Assembly: GCF_001368795.1 (NCBI RefSeq)
Contig: NZ_LN831198.1
Span: forward strand, 3,486,783 to 3,526,550
DNA length: 39,768 nucleotides
DNA from: Paenibacillus ihuae
Lineage (GTDB): Bacteria > Bacillota > Bacilli > Paenibacillales > Paenibacillaceae
Reading direction: 5' to 3'
Shown: piece by piece, positions 7,984 to 15,113 of the stretch
Position numbering within the stretch: position 1 is the first letter of the stretch
How the letters are laid out: each line of letters begins with the position of its first letter
The notes under the pieces: generated by a model
Database searches by the model: none
Seen by the model: the letters and a program-made list of their open reading frames with translations, nothing else
Told to the model about the DNA's origin: nothing
Program-made: the position numbers and the translations under genes

Positions 7984-8862
7984 TTACTGTTCGCTTTTTT
8001 GTTTGGCAAGCCAGCCGGCAAGCGAGTCAATATCCTGTTCGGTGAGCCCTGCCCCCATAGCTGTTTCAACCATCGGCGGCATCTGACCCTGGCCTTCTTT
8101 GATGATGGCAAGAATCGCTTCCTTGTCGTGGGTATCCCCGACACCGCGCAACGACGGTCCGCCTCCGCCCTTCAAATCTACAGCATGACAGGTGACGCAG
8201 GTAGCCTGCTTGAAGAGCGCCATTGCCGGATCATCCTTGTCCACGATCGCGATATCCTTGGCCTGCACGGCACTAGTCGTGGGCAGGCCCTTAGCCCTGT
8301 TCTCAGCCGCTTTCTCCTCACGCTGCACATCTTCGGGGATCTGGCCCGTTTCAGCCATCTCATGCTGATATTCGGTCCAGGCGGTATTGGTTAGATAGAT
8401 GATTGCTACAAGCGACAGGAACATCAGCGAGGAAGCGATCGGCCGCCGGTAGAACCGCCGTTCACGGCCCGTATCCAGGAACGGGGCAAGCAGCAGGGCG
8501 CCAAATGCCACCCCGGTTACCCCCAAGGTGCCAAGAACGATATAATCGCCCGAGGCATATGGCAGCTTCAGATATTGATACAGAAACAAAAAGTACCAGT
8601 CAGGGATCGGGATAACTGTAGCTCCGGCATCAGCAGGGAACCCCAGCGGTGCGGGCTCTGAAATTGTAAGTACAAGAATGCCAACCAGGACCACTACCCC
8701 AACCATCCACTCCTTCAAAAGGAAATTCGGAATGAAGGCCTCCGATTTACCGGGATACGCCGTATAGTCAGGCGGTGTAATAAACCCGTTGCCCTTCTTG
8801 ACACGGGAATCGCCGACAAATACGACCTTTTCTTCAGAGCCGTCCTTGCCCTTATGTGCCAT
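7984..8862 (-). CDS. qcrC: Menaquinol:cytochrome c reductase cytochrome b/c subunit
   Basis: QcrC is the fused subunit of the Bacillus-type bc complex: an N-terminal part equivalent to subunit IV of cytochrome b6f (three membrane helices, roughly residues 52-72, 110-130 and 145-160) joined to a C-terminal cytochrome c domain. The heme c motif is CVTCH at residues 222-226 and the probable methionine ligand lies in GQMPPM near 259-264. At 292 residues it is longer than the B. subtilis protein because of an extended N-terminus and linker. It is the last gene of qcrABC and is followed by an intrinsic terminator. The complex passes electrons from menaquinol to cytochrome c at the membrane. Confidence 0.95.
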   Translation of the reverse strand: MAHKGKDGSEEKVVFVGDSRVKKGNGFITPPDYTAYPGKSEAFIPNFLLKEWMVGVVVLVGILVLTISEPAPLGFPADAGATVIPIPDWYFLFLYQYLKLPYASGDYIVLGTLGVTGVAFGALLLAPFLDTGRERRFYRRPIASSLMFLSLVAIIYLTNTAWTEYQHEMAETGQIPEDVQREEKAAENRAKGLPTTSAVQAKDIAIVDKDDPAMALFKQATCVTCHAVDLKGGGGPSLRGVGDTHDKEAILAIIKEGQGQMPPMVETAMGAGLTEQDIDSLAGWLAKQKSEQ

Positions 8863-8891
8863 TCAAGAGTCCCTCCTTTTCGTCAATTGAT

Positions 8892-9563
8892 TTACAACGG
8901 ACCGGATATACCCTGTCTGCGGATCATAATAAAGTGTCCGACGAGCAGTATAAGCAGGACCGCCGGGAGGAAGAATACGTGAAGAGCGAAGAACCGGGTC
9001 AGCGTCTCGGCTCCGACAATCGTACCGCCCTGCATCAGTTCCTTAAGCACTGGTCCCATGACCGGAACGGAATTGGCGATCTCAAGCGTAACCTTTGTGG
9101 CGAAATAGGCTTTGTTGTCCCATGGCAGCAGATATCCGGTAAGTCCCAGACCCAGCATGACAAAAAAGATCAGCATGCCCACAACCCAGTTCATCTCGCG
9201 CGGGGCCTTATAGGAACCTGTAAAAAACACCCGCATCGTATGCAGGAACATCATCACTATAACCAGACTTGCACCCCAATGGTGCATGCCGCGTACAATT
9301 TGCCCAAAAGCTACCTTAGTTTGTAAATATTCCACACTGGCATAAGCATTTATAATGTCCGGTACATAATACATGGTCAAGAACATGCCCGATAAAATCT
9401 GAATCACCGTAATAAAAAAGGTAAGTCCGCCAAAGCAATACACGAACGCCGAGAAGTGATGCGCCGGATTGACGTGCTCGGGAACCTCGTGATCGGCAAC
9501 ATCTCTCCAGATCGGCGTGATATCCAGACGCTCATCAATCCAGTTGTAGACATTTTTAAACAT
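8892..9563 (-). CDS. qcrB: Menaquinol:cytochrome c reductase cytochrome b subunit
   Basis: This cytochrome b6-like subunit has four transmembrane helices and the bis-heme and quinone-binding parts. From the ATG at 9563 the protein is 223 residues. Cysteine 43 in AFVYCFGG then falls at the position known in B. subtilis QcrB to bind the extra heme covalently. AGGAGG lies ten bases upstream of this ATG; an in-frame GTG at 9572 is only one base from that site and is unlikely. Heme histidines are visible in VRGMHHWGAS and FFALHVFFLPA. It lies five bases after the qcrA stop and upstream of qcrC. Confidence 0.96.
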   Translation of the reverse strand: MFKNVYNWIDERLDITPIWRDVADHEVPEHVNPAHHFSAFVYCFGGLTFFITVIQILSGMFLTMYYVPDIINAYASVEYLQTKVAFGQIVRGMHHWGASLVIVMMFLHTMRVFFTGSYKAPREMNWVVGMLIFFVMLGLGLTGYLLPWDNKAYFATKVTLEIANSVPVMGPVLKELMQGGTIVGAETLTRFFALHVFFLPAVLLILLVGHFIMIRRQGISGPL

Positions 9564-9568
9564 CAGGA

Positions 9569-10123
9569 TCACGCCTCCTTCTTAGCTTCGGTATTGGGGA
9601 TGATATCGCCGAGATATACCCAGCCGCTGTCGATCTTGGTCTTGTACTGGTCCAGCGGCTTCGGAGCGACCGCAAGATTTTTCCCAAGCTTCGTATATCT
9701 GGCTCCATGGCAGGGGCAATGATATTCGTCAGGAAAAGCTTTGTCATTGTTCCAGCCGACCGTACAGCCCAGATGCTTGCAGATAGGTGAAAGCGCATAA
9801 ATTTCTCCGCTCTCATCTTTCCGGATCCATGCTGTCAGCGTAGCTGTACTGGCATACCACCCGTCCTGCTGTTTGAGCTCAAAGTTAAACTCCTGCGGCT
9901 CATTGGTTATTTTGGAGGCTTCCGCAACCTTGATGAAGTCTCCTTCACCCTTCTTATGTAATATCGGGTCTACAGCGAACCGCACCATAGGCAGGATGGC
10001 GCCGGCTCCCATAAATGCGGTTGCACCGCCAAGCGTGTAGGTCAGAAACTGTCTGCGTGACATCTCTTTTCGGCTGGGCGGTTCTTGCGGATTCAATTCA
10101 TGCTCTTCATTGTAGCTGCTCAT
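9569..10123 (-). CDS. qcrA: Rieske iron-sulfur subunit of menaquinol:cytochrome c reductase
   Basis: QcrA carries the Rieske 2Fe-2S cluster of the bc complex. The two cluster motifs are CKHLGC and CPCHG, with the expected pairs of Cys and His. The N-terminus holds SRRQFLTYTLGG followed by a hydrophobic stretch (residues about 28-52), a twin-arginine-like anchor signal typical for Rieske proteins. I chose the ATG at 10123 (184 residues) because AAGGGGG precedes it by about ten bases; the frame stays open to 10174 but without a ribosome binding site. A strong promoter lies at 10239-10267. Known regulators of qcr in Bacillus include AbrB and CcpA-linked control; no operator is assigned here. Confidence 0.96.
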   Translation of the reverse strand: MSSYNEEHELNPQEPPSRKEMSRRQFLTYTLGGATAFMGAGAILPMVRFAVDPILHKKGEGDFIKVAEASKITNEPQEFNFELKQQDGWYASTATLTAWIRKDESGEIYALSPICKHLGCTVGWNNDKAFPDEYHCPCHGARYTKLGKNLAVAPKPLDQYKTKIDSGWVYLGDIIPNTEAKKEA

Positions 10124-10238
10124 ACGGTGTGTAACCCCCTTTTCAAAATTGAGAAGGCACCTGCAGTGTTCCAAAGGAATTATCTGTTAATAATACGTTT
10201 ACAATGACATAAGTCACACGTCACATCAGTTCACCCTT

Positions 10239-10267
10239 ATCATAGCTTAGGGCCTATTACCCGTCAA
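10239..10267 (-). promoter_or_regulatory. Sigma-A promoter of qcrABC
   Basis: Minus-strand TTGACG (10267-10262) and TATGAT (10244-10239) are separated by 17 bases, with five of six matches each. The predicted transcript starts near 10232, about 110 bases before qcrA. A partial FNR/CRP-type dyad (TGTGAC...GTCATT, 10203-10218) lies just downstream of the start; its role is unproven. Confidence 0.75.
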
Positions 10268-10340
10268 GAATATTGTCTAAATTGTGACAGGCTGAGCAAA
10301 GGGTTTTCACTGAAATTGTTGAATTTCTGTCACATTTAAC

Positions 10341-10766
10341 TCATTTCCCGCTTTGCCACATCGCTTGAATTTTATCGCTTATTTCAGACTTAACCAATCC
10401 TCTCTGCGTGGACTCAAATCCGGACAGGGAAAGGACTAAATCGCTTTCATAAAGCTCGCCGGAAGATAGCTCCGCGGCTGCAGTTGCCACAATCACGAAC
10501 TGGAATTGATTGGATTTGACTTTCCTGCAGACATCATTCAGAGTGGCTACACTATGCTCCGTAGCATACTGTACAGCCGGGTAGGTAACTATACGTCCCT
10601 GAAACGGCTGCTCCACAAGATCCAGCAGATCACGGAGCTGCTCCAGTATCGCCGCCGCTTCGGACGGACTCTCTCCCCCATGCAGTCCGGTAAACGGAAG
10701 CAGGCAGGTATCATAGTACTTGTTGTTCTCTTCCCAGCTCTCTGCGGTAAAACTGCTGAACTTCAT
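10341..10766 (-). CDS. ypiF: DUF2487 protein (YpiF-like)
   Basis: This soluble protein of 141 residues has no signal peptide or membrane segment. The N-terminus (MKFSSFTAESWEENNKYYDT, then LLPFTGL) and its place immediately upstream of qcrA match the DUF2487 family, whose B. subtilis member YpiF also precedes qcrABC. Function is unknown. It is separated from the upstream IDEAL gene by a strong terminator (10830-10857) and from qcrA by 217 bases holding a separate promoter, so it may be transcribed alone. Confidence 0.85.
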   Translation of the reverse strand: MKFSSFTAESWEENNKYYDTCLLPFTGLHGGESPSEAAAILEQLRDLLDLVEQPFQGRIVTYPAVQYATEHSVATLNDVCRKVKSNQFQFVIVATAAAELSSGELYESDLVLSLSGFESTQRGLVKSEISDKIQAMWQSGK

Positions 10767-10829
10767 TTTGAATCATCCCCTCACATGAATTCCCTATTAT
10801 TAATAAGCACCTTCGCCCCCCGTGAAACG

Positions 10830-10857
10830 AAAAAAAGAAATGCGCTAAGCGCATTTC
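10830..10857 (-). terminator. Intrinsic terminator after the IDEAL-domain gene
   Basis: The minus strand has a perfect nine-base-pair stem GAAATGCGC/GCGCATTTC with a TTA loop followed by seven T. It begins two bases after the stop of the upstream gene. Confidence 0.93.
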
Positions 10858-10858
10858 G

Positions 10859-11038
10859 TTATGCCAAACTCTTCAGTTCTTCAGTCAGATACCGGAAAGC
10901 CGCTTTATCTCCGGCCGCCAGCGCTGTGTCGATCTCCCGGTACAAGATGTCGGTACGTCGCTTTCTAAGCGCTTCATCCCACACCATTTCTGCCGCAAGC
11001 CCTAGCATCACTTCATAGGTAGCCTTCATTTTGTCCAT
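10859..11038 (-). CDS. Small IDEAL-domain protein
   Basis: This 59-residue protein carries an IDEAL domain, a short helical module named after its conserved residues. The core here is LYREIDTALAAGDKAAFRYL near residues 30-49, then TEEL. It also occurs at the C-terminus of YpiB-type proteins and ComK in Bacillus; here it stands alone. The ATG at 11038 is chosen because GGAGG lies eight bases upstream; a GTG nine bases earlier overlaps that site. It follows the gamma-carbonic-anhydrase-like gene by 18 bases and ends in a terminator, so it is probably the last gene of that small operon. Function is unknown. Confidence 0.85.
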   Translation of the reverse strand: MDKMKATYEVMLGLAAEMVWDEALRKRRTDILYREIDTALAAGDKAAFRYLTEELKSLA

Positions 11039-11056
11039 TCGATACACCTCCGCTGT

Positions 11057-11563
11057 TTAGAAGATTCCATATTCCTTTGCTTTGTTAACATAACTTTCGC
11101 TGGTGCGCTTCATTCTTTGCAGGTCTTGTTCGGTCAATTCCCGGACCACTTTAGCAGGAGAACCCAGGGAAAGAGTGTAGGGCGGGATAATTTTGTTTTC
11201 GGTTACAATAGAACCGGCTCCTATTAAAGCATATTCACCAATCTCTGCTCCGTTCAAAACAATTGCTCCCATTCCGATTAATGTGCCATTGCCTATCCTG
11301 CAGCCATGGATTATCGCGGAATGTCCGACCGATATATCATCACCCAGCATAAGCGGCAATCCCTCGGCTACATGTCCTACAGTACCGTCCTGAATATTGC
11401 AGCGCTGCCCGATAATTACCGGAGCAAGATCTCCCCTCAGCACGGCATTAAACCAGATACTTGAATGCTGCCCCACCGTTACGTCACCTACCAGCTTTGC
11501 ACCTTCTGCCACGTAAACAGATTCGTCAATACGCGGTATGTACTTCCCATAAGCAATCCGCAT
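11057..11563 (-). CDS. Gamma-carbonic-anhydrase-like hexapeptide protein
   Basis: This 168-residue left-handed beta-helix protein belongs to the gamma carbonic anhydrase/YrdA/PaaY group. Hexapeptide repeats run through most of the protein. The likely metal-ligand histidines are in GTVGHVAEG and in VGHSAIIHGC. Further motifs are SIWFNAVLRGD near residues 35-45 and CNIQDGTVGH near 57-66. Proteins of this group bind zinc or iron; many show little carbonic anhydrase activity, so the reaction is uncertain. It has GGAGG just upstream of the ATG and follows an unknown gene by 11 bases. Confidence 0.9.
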   Translation of the reverse strand: MRIAYGKYIPRIDESVYVAEGAKLVGDVTVGQHSSIWFNAVLRGDLAPVIIGQRCNIQDGTVGHVAEGLPLMLGDDISVGHSAIIHGCRIGNGTLIGMGAIVLNGAEIGEYALIGAGSIVTENKIIPPYTLSLGSPAKVVRELTEQDLQRMKRTSESYVNKAKEYGIF

Positions 11564-11574
11564 TGTCCTCCCCC

Positions 11575-12666
11575 TTACTTAGGCAGCCGCCTCGGAGTAG
11601 CCGCTTCCATTCCCCATGGGGTCATCATGACTACCGGTCCCACCGGTGTCTCACCCAGCCGGATCATCCCCAAATGCAGCATCATCCGTAATATACGCTG
11701 TTCCAGGATTGAAGCGGCATCATCATAGTAGAACGGTTTAATGAGCCAGCCTATTCCTTCTACCAGAGAAGAAACGGTCACCCACTCACCGGCACTCTTA
11801 CTAATCCAGTATACGATTGACGGAAGATTGGGAACAGCACCTTTATAAAGTTTTAACCAAAAGAGGAATATCTGCATCAGTCTTTCCGATTTTCCTTCGG
11901 CCAGTAATGCCTCTCCTGCTAAAGTTACCTGTAAACGGTGGCCTTCTTCAGCGATAAAGCGGCGGTGCCTGGAATAATCACACAGTAGGGCTAATCTGGG
12001 CGGGTAATGCTCGCAGGCTCTGCCGTAACCAAATCTCCAGCCCCCTTTACCGAGCAACGGTTCCGGTATTTGAAGTGCATTCATCAGCCCCTGCTGATAC
12101 CGTTTATAGAGAGCCCCCTCCTGATTCAGCTCAGGGTTATTCTCCTTCACATAACGCAGGAACAGCAGCAGATCTTCTGCCAGTAAATCCCCTTCTCCGC
12201 GGTACATTGCCGGCTCAAAGCCGCCGGATACCTTTTCTTTGATGTATTCGCCCATCCGCTCACGGAAACGGTTCTTTAAATCCTCCGGAACCTGGAACAG
12301 ATACTTGCTTTGCTGTGAGGCTCCGCTGAACAGCCAGCCGCCGCTTTTGAACCGGCTGACCATCTCACGGTATCCCCCTGTTATGCCGGCAGGAGCATCG
12401 AAGGATGCCTGTCTCGCCGCAGCCAGCAAATCTTCAAGACTGAAATGGCTGCGTTCGTCAAACAGCAGTGTGTTCAGGAACCGTAATTCCTCCGGTGTGC
12501 AGCTCCGGATATGGGATTCCATGAAATCCCGGCTTCCAAGTGTGATGAGAATGCTCTGGATCAAATCATGTTTCGAATTCCGTTTGCAATCGCACTGATA
12601 GCGTCCCGCTATGGCGGTAAGCTGACCAATGTCTGCGTAAGTGAGCATATCCGCCAGATTCATCAT
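11575..12666 (-). CDS. Conserved-looking protein of unknown function
   Basis: I do not recognise this 363-residue protein. It is soluble in appearance, with no signal peptide or membrane helix, and mainly helical. Residues 1-100 hold a charged, helix-rich segment (MLTYADIGQLTAIAGRYQC onwards, with two cysteines in QCDCKR), then ESHIRSCTPEELRFLNTLLF. The C-terminal third (IVYWISKSAGEWVTVSSLVE, then GIGWLIKPFYYDD) could fold as a winged helix, ending with a beta-rich GETPVGPVVMMTPWG. This arrangement is vaguely reminiscent of helicase-associated N-terminal domains, but that is only an impression. It is followed after 11 bases by the gamma-carbonic-anhydrase-like gene and probably heads that operon. 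GAGG lies six bases before its ATG. Confidence 0.75.
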   Translation of the reverse strand: MMNLADMLTYADIGQLTAIAGRYQCDCKRNSKHDLIQSILITLGSRDFMESHIRSCTPEELRFLNTLLFDERSHFSLEDLLAAARQASFDAPAGITGGYREMVSRFKSGGWLFSGASQQSKYLFQVPEDLKNRFRERMGEYIKEKVSGGFEPAMYRGEGDLLAEDLLLFLRYVKENNPELNQEGALYKRYQQGLMNALQIPEPLLGKGGWRFGYGRACEHYPPRLALLCDYSRHRRFIAEEGHRLQVTLAGEALLAEGKSERLMQIFLFWLKLYKGAVPNLPSIVYWISKSAGEWVTVSSLVEGIGWLIKPFYYDDAASILEQRILRMMLHLGMIRLGETPVGPVVMMTPWGMEAATPRRLPK

Positions 12667-12728
12667 TCATCGCCTCACTGTTTTACTACCATTATGGGAA
12701 ATACAGCCCTTTTTATTCCTTATTTCTC

Positions 12729-12754
12729 AAAAAAAATAACCCGAAGATTCGGGT
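12729..12754 (-). terminator. Intrinsic terminator after the histidine phosphatase gene
   Basis: Minus-strand inverted repeat ACCCGAA/TTCGGGT with a tight loop is followed by TATTTTTTTT, directly after the stop codon. Confidence 0.9.
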
Positions 12755-13341
12755 CACCGCTGATTTTGCAAAATATGACGGGTGCAATTATACAGAAGCG
12801 GCTTCCACTCCTGCTCGTTCTTTTCGATAATGGTCAAGGACAAATTGCCGAGCCGCTCCGTATACTTGTCTTTATAGAGCGCAGTGTACAGCTGGGCCAG
12901 GAAACCTCCGTGAGAAATGACCAGCACATTGCTGCCTTGGTACCGGGTGGAGAGATCCTCCATAAAGGCAAGTCCGCGCAGCTGCAGCTGCTCGTCTTTT
13001 TCCTGCCCAAGCTCCAGCAGATTCCATTCCTTGCCCCATTTCGCTTCGCGCTCCAGGGCGGTCATTCCCTCAACCTGTCCATAAGCGCGTTCCCGTATAC
13101 GCTGATCAGGCTCGAGTAACGGAATAGCCAGCTTGGCAGCAATGATCTTCCCTGTTTCTTCTGCACGGGACAAACCGCTTGTAATACAGTAGTCCCAATG
13201 GTAGGGTTCATGCAACAGCCGCTCACCCAGCATATCAGCCTGCTTGCGTCCCTCGTCGTTAAGCGGAATGTCACTTTGTCCCTGTATTTTCCCTTCCGCG
13301 TTCCAATCCGTCAGTCCATGGCGTATTAAGCCGATCAGCAT
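12754..13341 (-). CDS. Histidine phosphatase family protein
   Basis: This 195-residue protein belongs to the phosphoglycerate-mutase-like histidine phosphatases. The catalytic motif is LIRHGLTDWN near residues 5-14, with the nucleophilic histidine in RHG. The arginine-containing GLSRAEETGKII follows near 56-67, the acid residue lies in RERAYGQVEG, and the second histidine is in VISHGGFL near 139-146. Substrate is unknown; relatives include alpha-ribazole phosphatase CobC and broad-range phosphatases such as PhoE. No cobalamin genes lie nearby, so a general phosphatase is more likely. It stands alone between two terminators, and a short G-rich site precedes the ATG. Confidence 0.92.
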   Translation of the reverse strand: MLIGLIRHGLTDWNAEGKIQGQSDIPLNDEGRKQADMLGERLLHEPYHWDYCITSGLSRAEETGKIIAAKLAIPLLEPDQRIRERAYGQVEGMTALEREAKWGKEWNLLELGQEKDEQLQLRGLAFMEDLSTRYQGSNVLVISHGGFLAQLYTALYKDKYTERLGNLSLTIIEKNEQEWKPLLYNCTRHILQNQR

Positions 13342-13460
13342 CGCATATCACCCTTTCCATCCAATATGTTTGCTTAATAATGTATCATGAATGAAAACAA
13401 ATGTCTTCTTTTTGAACTATAATGCTGTGTTTCGGATAAATTACAGGCTTAACGGCAACA

Positions 13461-13491
13461 AAAAAGTCCGCTTTACCTGAGTAAAGGGACT
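13461..13491 (-). terminator. Intrinsic terminator after the anti-sigma gene
   Basis: The minus strand has AGTCC-CTTTAC/GTAAAG-GGACT (one bulged base) around a TCAG loop, followed by TTTTTTG, just after the stop of the anti-sigma gene. Confidence 0.9.
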
Positions 13492-13494
13492 CCA

Positions 13495-14088
13495 TCATTG
13501 TCTGCGGTAACGGTTGAGCCGGGTCAGCAAAAAGATAGACAACGCCACGCCCAGCATGGACAGTACCATCCAATACTGCGGATGTGTCGGCCCCATGCTC
13601 ACAACAAGCGGCTCAATAATACCGCCCTGGGATTCTGACACAGGATAGGAAGATGACCACTCCAGCGTAAGACCGGCTACCCCTGTATCAATAATGCCGC
13701 TCTGTGCCGAACTCGTGTTATCCGGCGTTTTGAACATCGTAAAGTACAGGAAACTTGATAAAAACACTGCCAGAAAGCAGGCAATCCAAAGGCTCAGGCG
13801 TTTGCGGAAAACGGCAGTACTGCCTGCAGATTTCCCGTCCCCTGGCATCAGCCAAGGGCTTTCCAGATAAATACGCTCCATAACCTTGAGATTAATGGCT
13901 TCAGCCCGTTCGGCGCTGATCTCCACCCTTGTATCTTGCATAAGCTCGCTGCTCTCCTGCCATAAAGCCCATTCAGCAGTACAGTAAGAACAACCCGCGA
14001 TATGCCTCTCCAGCTCAATCCGCTTAGGGTCAGTGGGGGGAGCGTCCCACAAAAGCGGAATGGAATCTTGCGCTTCCCTACAGTTCAT
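13495..14088 (-). CDS. Membrane anti-sigma factor with zinc-finger (ZAS) motif
   Basis: This 197-residue protein is the likely partner of the ECF sigma factor encoded five bases upstream. The N-terminal cytoplasmic part has the zinc-binding H-x3-C-x2-C motif HIAGCSYC near residues 29-36, typical of ZAS-type anti-sigma factors of the RsiW kind. A membrane helix follows near residues 100-120 (LWIACFLAVFLSSFLYFTMF). A second hydrophobic helix lies close to the C-terminus (VLSMLGVALSIFLLTRL), so both ends may be cytoplasmic with an external loop of about 50 residues. It would hold the sigma factor inactive at the membrane until a signal acts. It ends in an intrinsic terminator. The signal is not identifiable. 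Confidence 0.88.
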   Translation of the reverse strand: MNCREAQDSIPLLWDAPPTDPKRIELERHIAGCSYCTAEWALWQESSELMQDTRVEISAERAEAINLKVMERIYLESPWLMPGDGKSAGSTAVFRKRLSLWIACFLAVFLSSFLYFTMFKTPDNTSSAQSGIIDTGVAGLTLEWSSSYPVSESQGGIIEPLVVSMGPTHPQYWMVLSMLGVALSIFLLTRLNRYRRQ

Positions 14089-14093
14089 TGGCC

Positions 14094-14681
14094 TTACACC
14101 CTCTCAGCCTGCTCTTCTGCTTCAGGCTCATAAAAATAGGATTCGAGTTGGAGCTTCACACTGCTCCTTGCACGGAACAACAATGATTTCACGGAGCTGA
14201 CACTCTGATCCAAAATGATGGCAATTTCCTGATAATCCATTTGATCGTATTCACGCAGAATCAGCGCCGAGCGCTGTTTCTCCGGAAGATTATTGATAGC
14301 TTCGCGGACCAGATTCATCCGTTCCTTACGCAGTGCAGCCTGTTCAGGAGCTACTTCAGCCGGTGCAACCGGCGTGTACCCGCTCTCTTCGAGAGAGACA
14401 TTGCCTGCACGGTTCTTGCGGAGCTCGCTGAGCACTGTGTTGCGGGCGATCGTGTACAGCCATGTCGAGAATGAAGCATCTACCTCGCGAAAGGAATGCA
14501 GGCTCCGGAATGCTTTGTAAAATGTCTCCGAGCAAAGATCTTCGGCAATCAGCTCCATATGGGAGTTCTTGAGCATATGATAGACAAAAGCCAGTATTTT
14601 ACGTTGGTATCTTCGCATCAGTTCCGAATATAGTTCTGTGTTTCCTTGCTTGATTAGCTGGATCAACTGGGAATCCGTCAT
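14094..14681 (-). CDS. ECF-type RNA polymerase sigma factor
   Basis: This 195-residue sigma-70 family protein has only regions 2 and 4. Region 2 is visible as AEDLCSETFYKAFRSLHSFR followed by FSTWLYTIARNTVLSELRK, at about residues 45-90. Region 4 is INNLPEKQRSALILREYDQM followed by DYQEIAIILDQSVSSVKSLL and FRARSSVK, at about 128-175, with the helix-turn-helix. The linker and acidic tail are short. It forms a two-gene unit with the downstream zinc-finger anti-sigma factor. Its closest well-known relatives are SigW/SigX/SigV-type factors for envelope stress, but the exact group cannot be told. A candidate autoregulatory promoter lies at 14737-14765. The Shine-Dalgarno (GGAGGG) is about 11 bases before the ATG. 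Confidence 0.93.
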   Translation of the reverse strand: MTDSQLIQLIKQGNTELYSELMRRYQRKILAFVYHMLKNSHMELIAEDLCSETFYKAFRSLHSFREVDASFSTWLYTIARNTVLSELRKNRAGNVSLEESGYTPVAPAEVAPEQAALRKERMNLVREAINNLPEKQRSALILREYDQMDYQEIAIILDQSVSSVKSLLFRARSSVKLQLESYFYEPEAEEQAERV

Positions 14682-14736
14682 GGTGAGTTCGGCCCTCCTC
14701 GCCCTAGCACGATTAATCCCGTCCGGTCCGTACCTA

Positions 14737-14765
14737 ATTATACCGGGCAGGTTTGAAAAAGTTGC
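14737..14765 (-). promoter_or_regulatory. Candidate promoter of the sigma/anti-sigma unit, ECF-like
   Basis: On the minus strand GCAACTTTTT begins at 14765 and CGGTATAAT ends at 14737. The AAC-to-CGG distance is 15 bases, close to the AAC...CG arrangement of ECF promoters, which would fit autoregulation. TATAAT (14742-14737) is also a perfect sigma-A -10, but no -35 stands 17 bases upstream. Confidence 0.45.
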
Positions 14766-15040
14766 GTTGAATCCTCAACAATTGCAATAAATTAGACAGT
14801 ACTTCCTATGTATATTCCGGGTCCTTTGAAAAAAGATATGCTGCACTTAAATACAGGCAGAAAATGCATCTTTACAGATTTCAGAGCCTCCGGCAATCTC
14901 GCGATGGAAATACCAGGAAGAAATCTATAAACATACTTAACCTAGTATAGCATACATTCTAACAGGATGACATTAATAGACTTATACCTGGACATGCCAA
15001 GTCGAAAAATGAAAGATCACATCATCAAGCGCCTGTGCAC

Positions 15041-15079
15041 AAAAAAACAGCAGAAACGCAGTTGATTCAGCGTTTCTGC
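15041..15079. terminator. Bidirectional-looking terminator after the amylase gene
   Basis: A perfect ten-base-pair stem GCAGAAACGC/GCGTTTCTGC encloses a ten-base loop. On the minus strand it is followed by TGTTTTTTTG and serves the amylase gene; on the plus strand by CGGCTTTTTT. Confidence 0.92.
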
Positions 15080-15113
15080 CGGCTTTTTTGAATGAGTCTA
15101 GCTTTGCACGGGC

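Larger units (their letters stand above)
14682..15113. other. Gene-free region between amylase terminator and sigma factor
   Basis: This 432-bp stretch holds the sigma-gene promoter (14737-14765) and the amylase terminator (15041-15079). In the roughly 270 bases between them I see no open frame of note, no riboswitch I recognise and no clear operator. Confidence 0.6.

Noticed and set aside
13385-13573. 62-codon minus-strand frame overlapping the anti-sigma gene end
   Set aside because: It spans the terminator and overlaps the well-supported anti-sigma gene in another frame.
14770-15035. Possible riboswitch (GCCTCCGGC and nearby A-rich segments)
   Set aside because: I compared it by eye with the c-di-GMP class I pattern; the conserved core is missing and no gene follows in the right direction.
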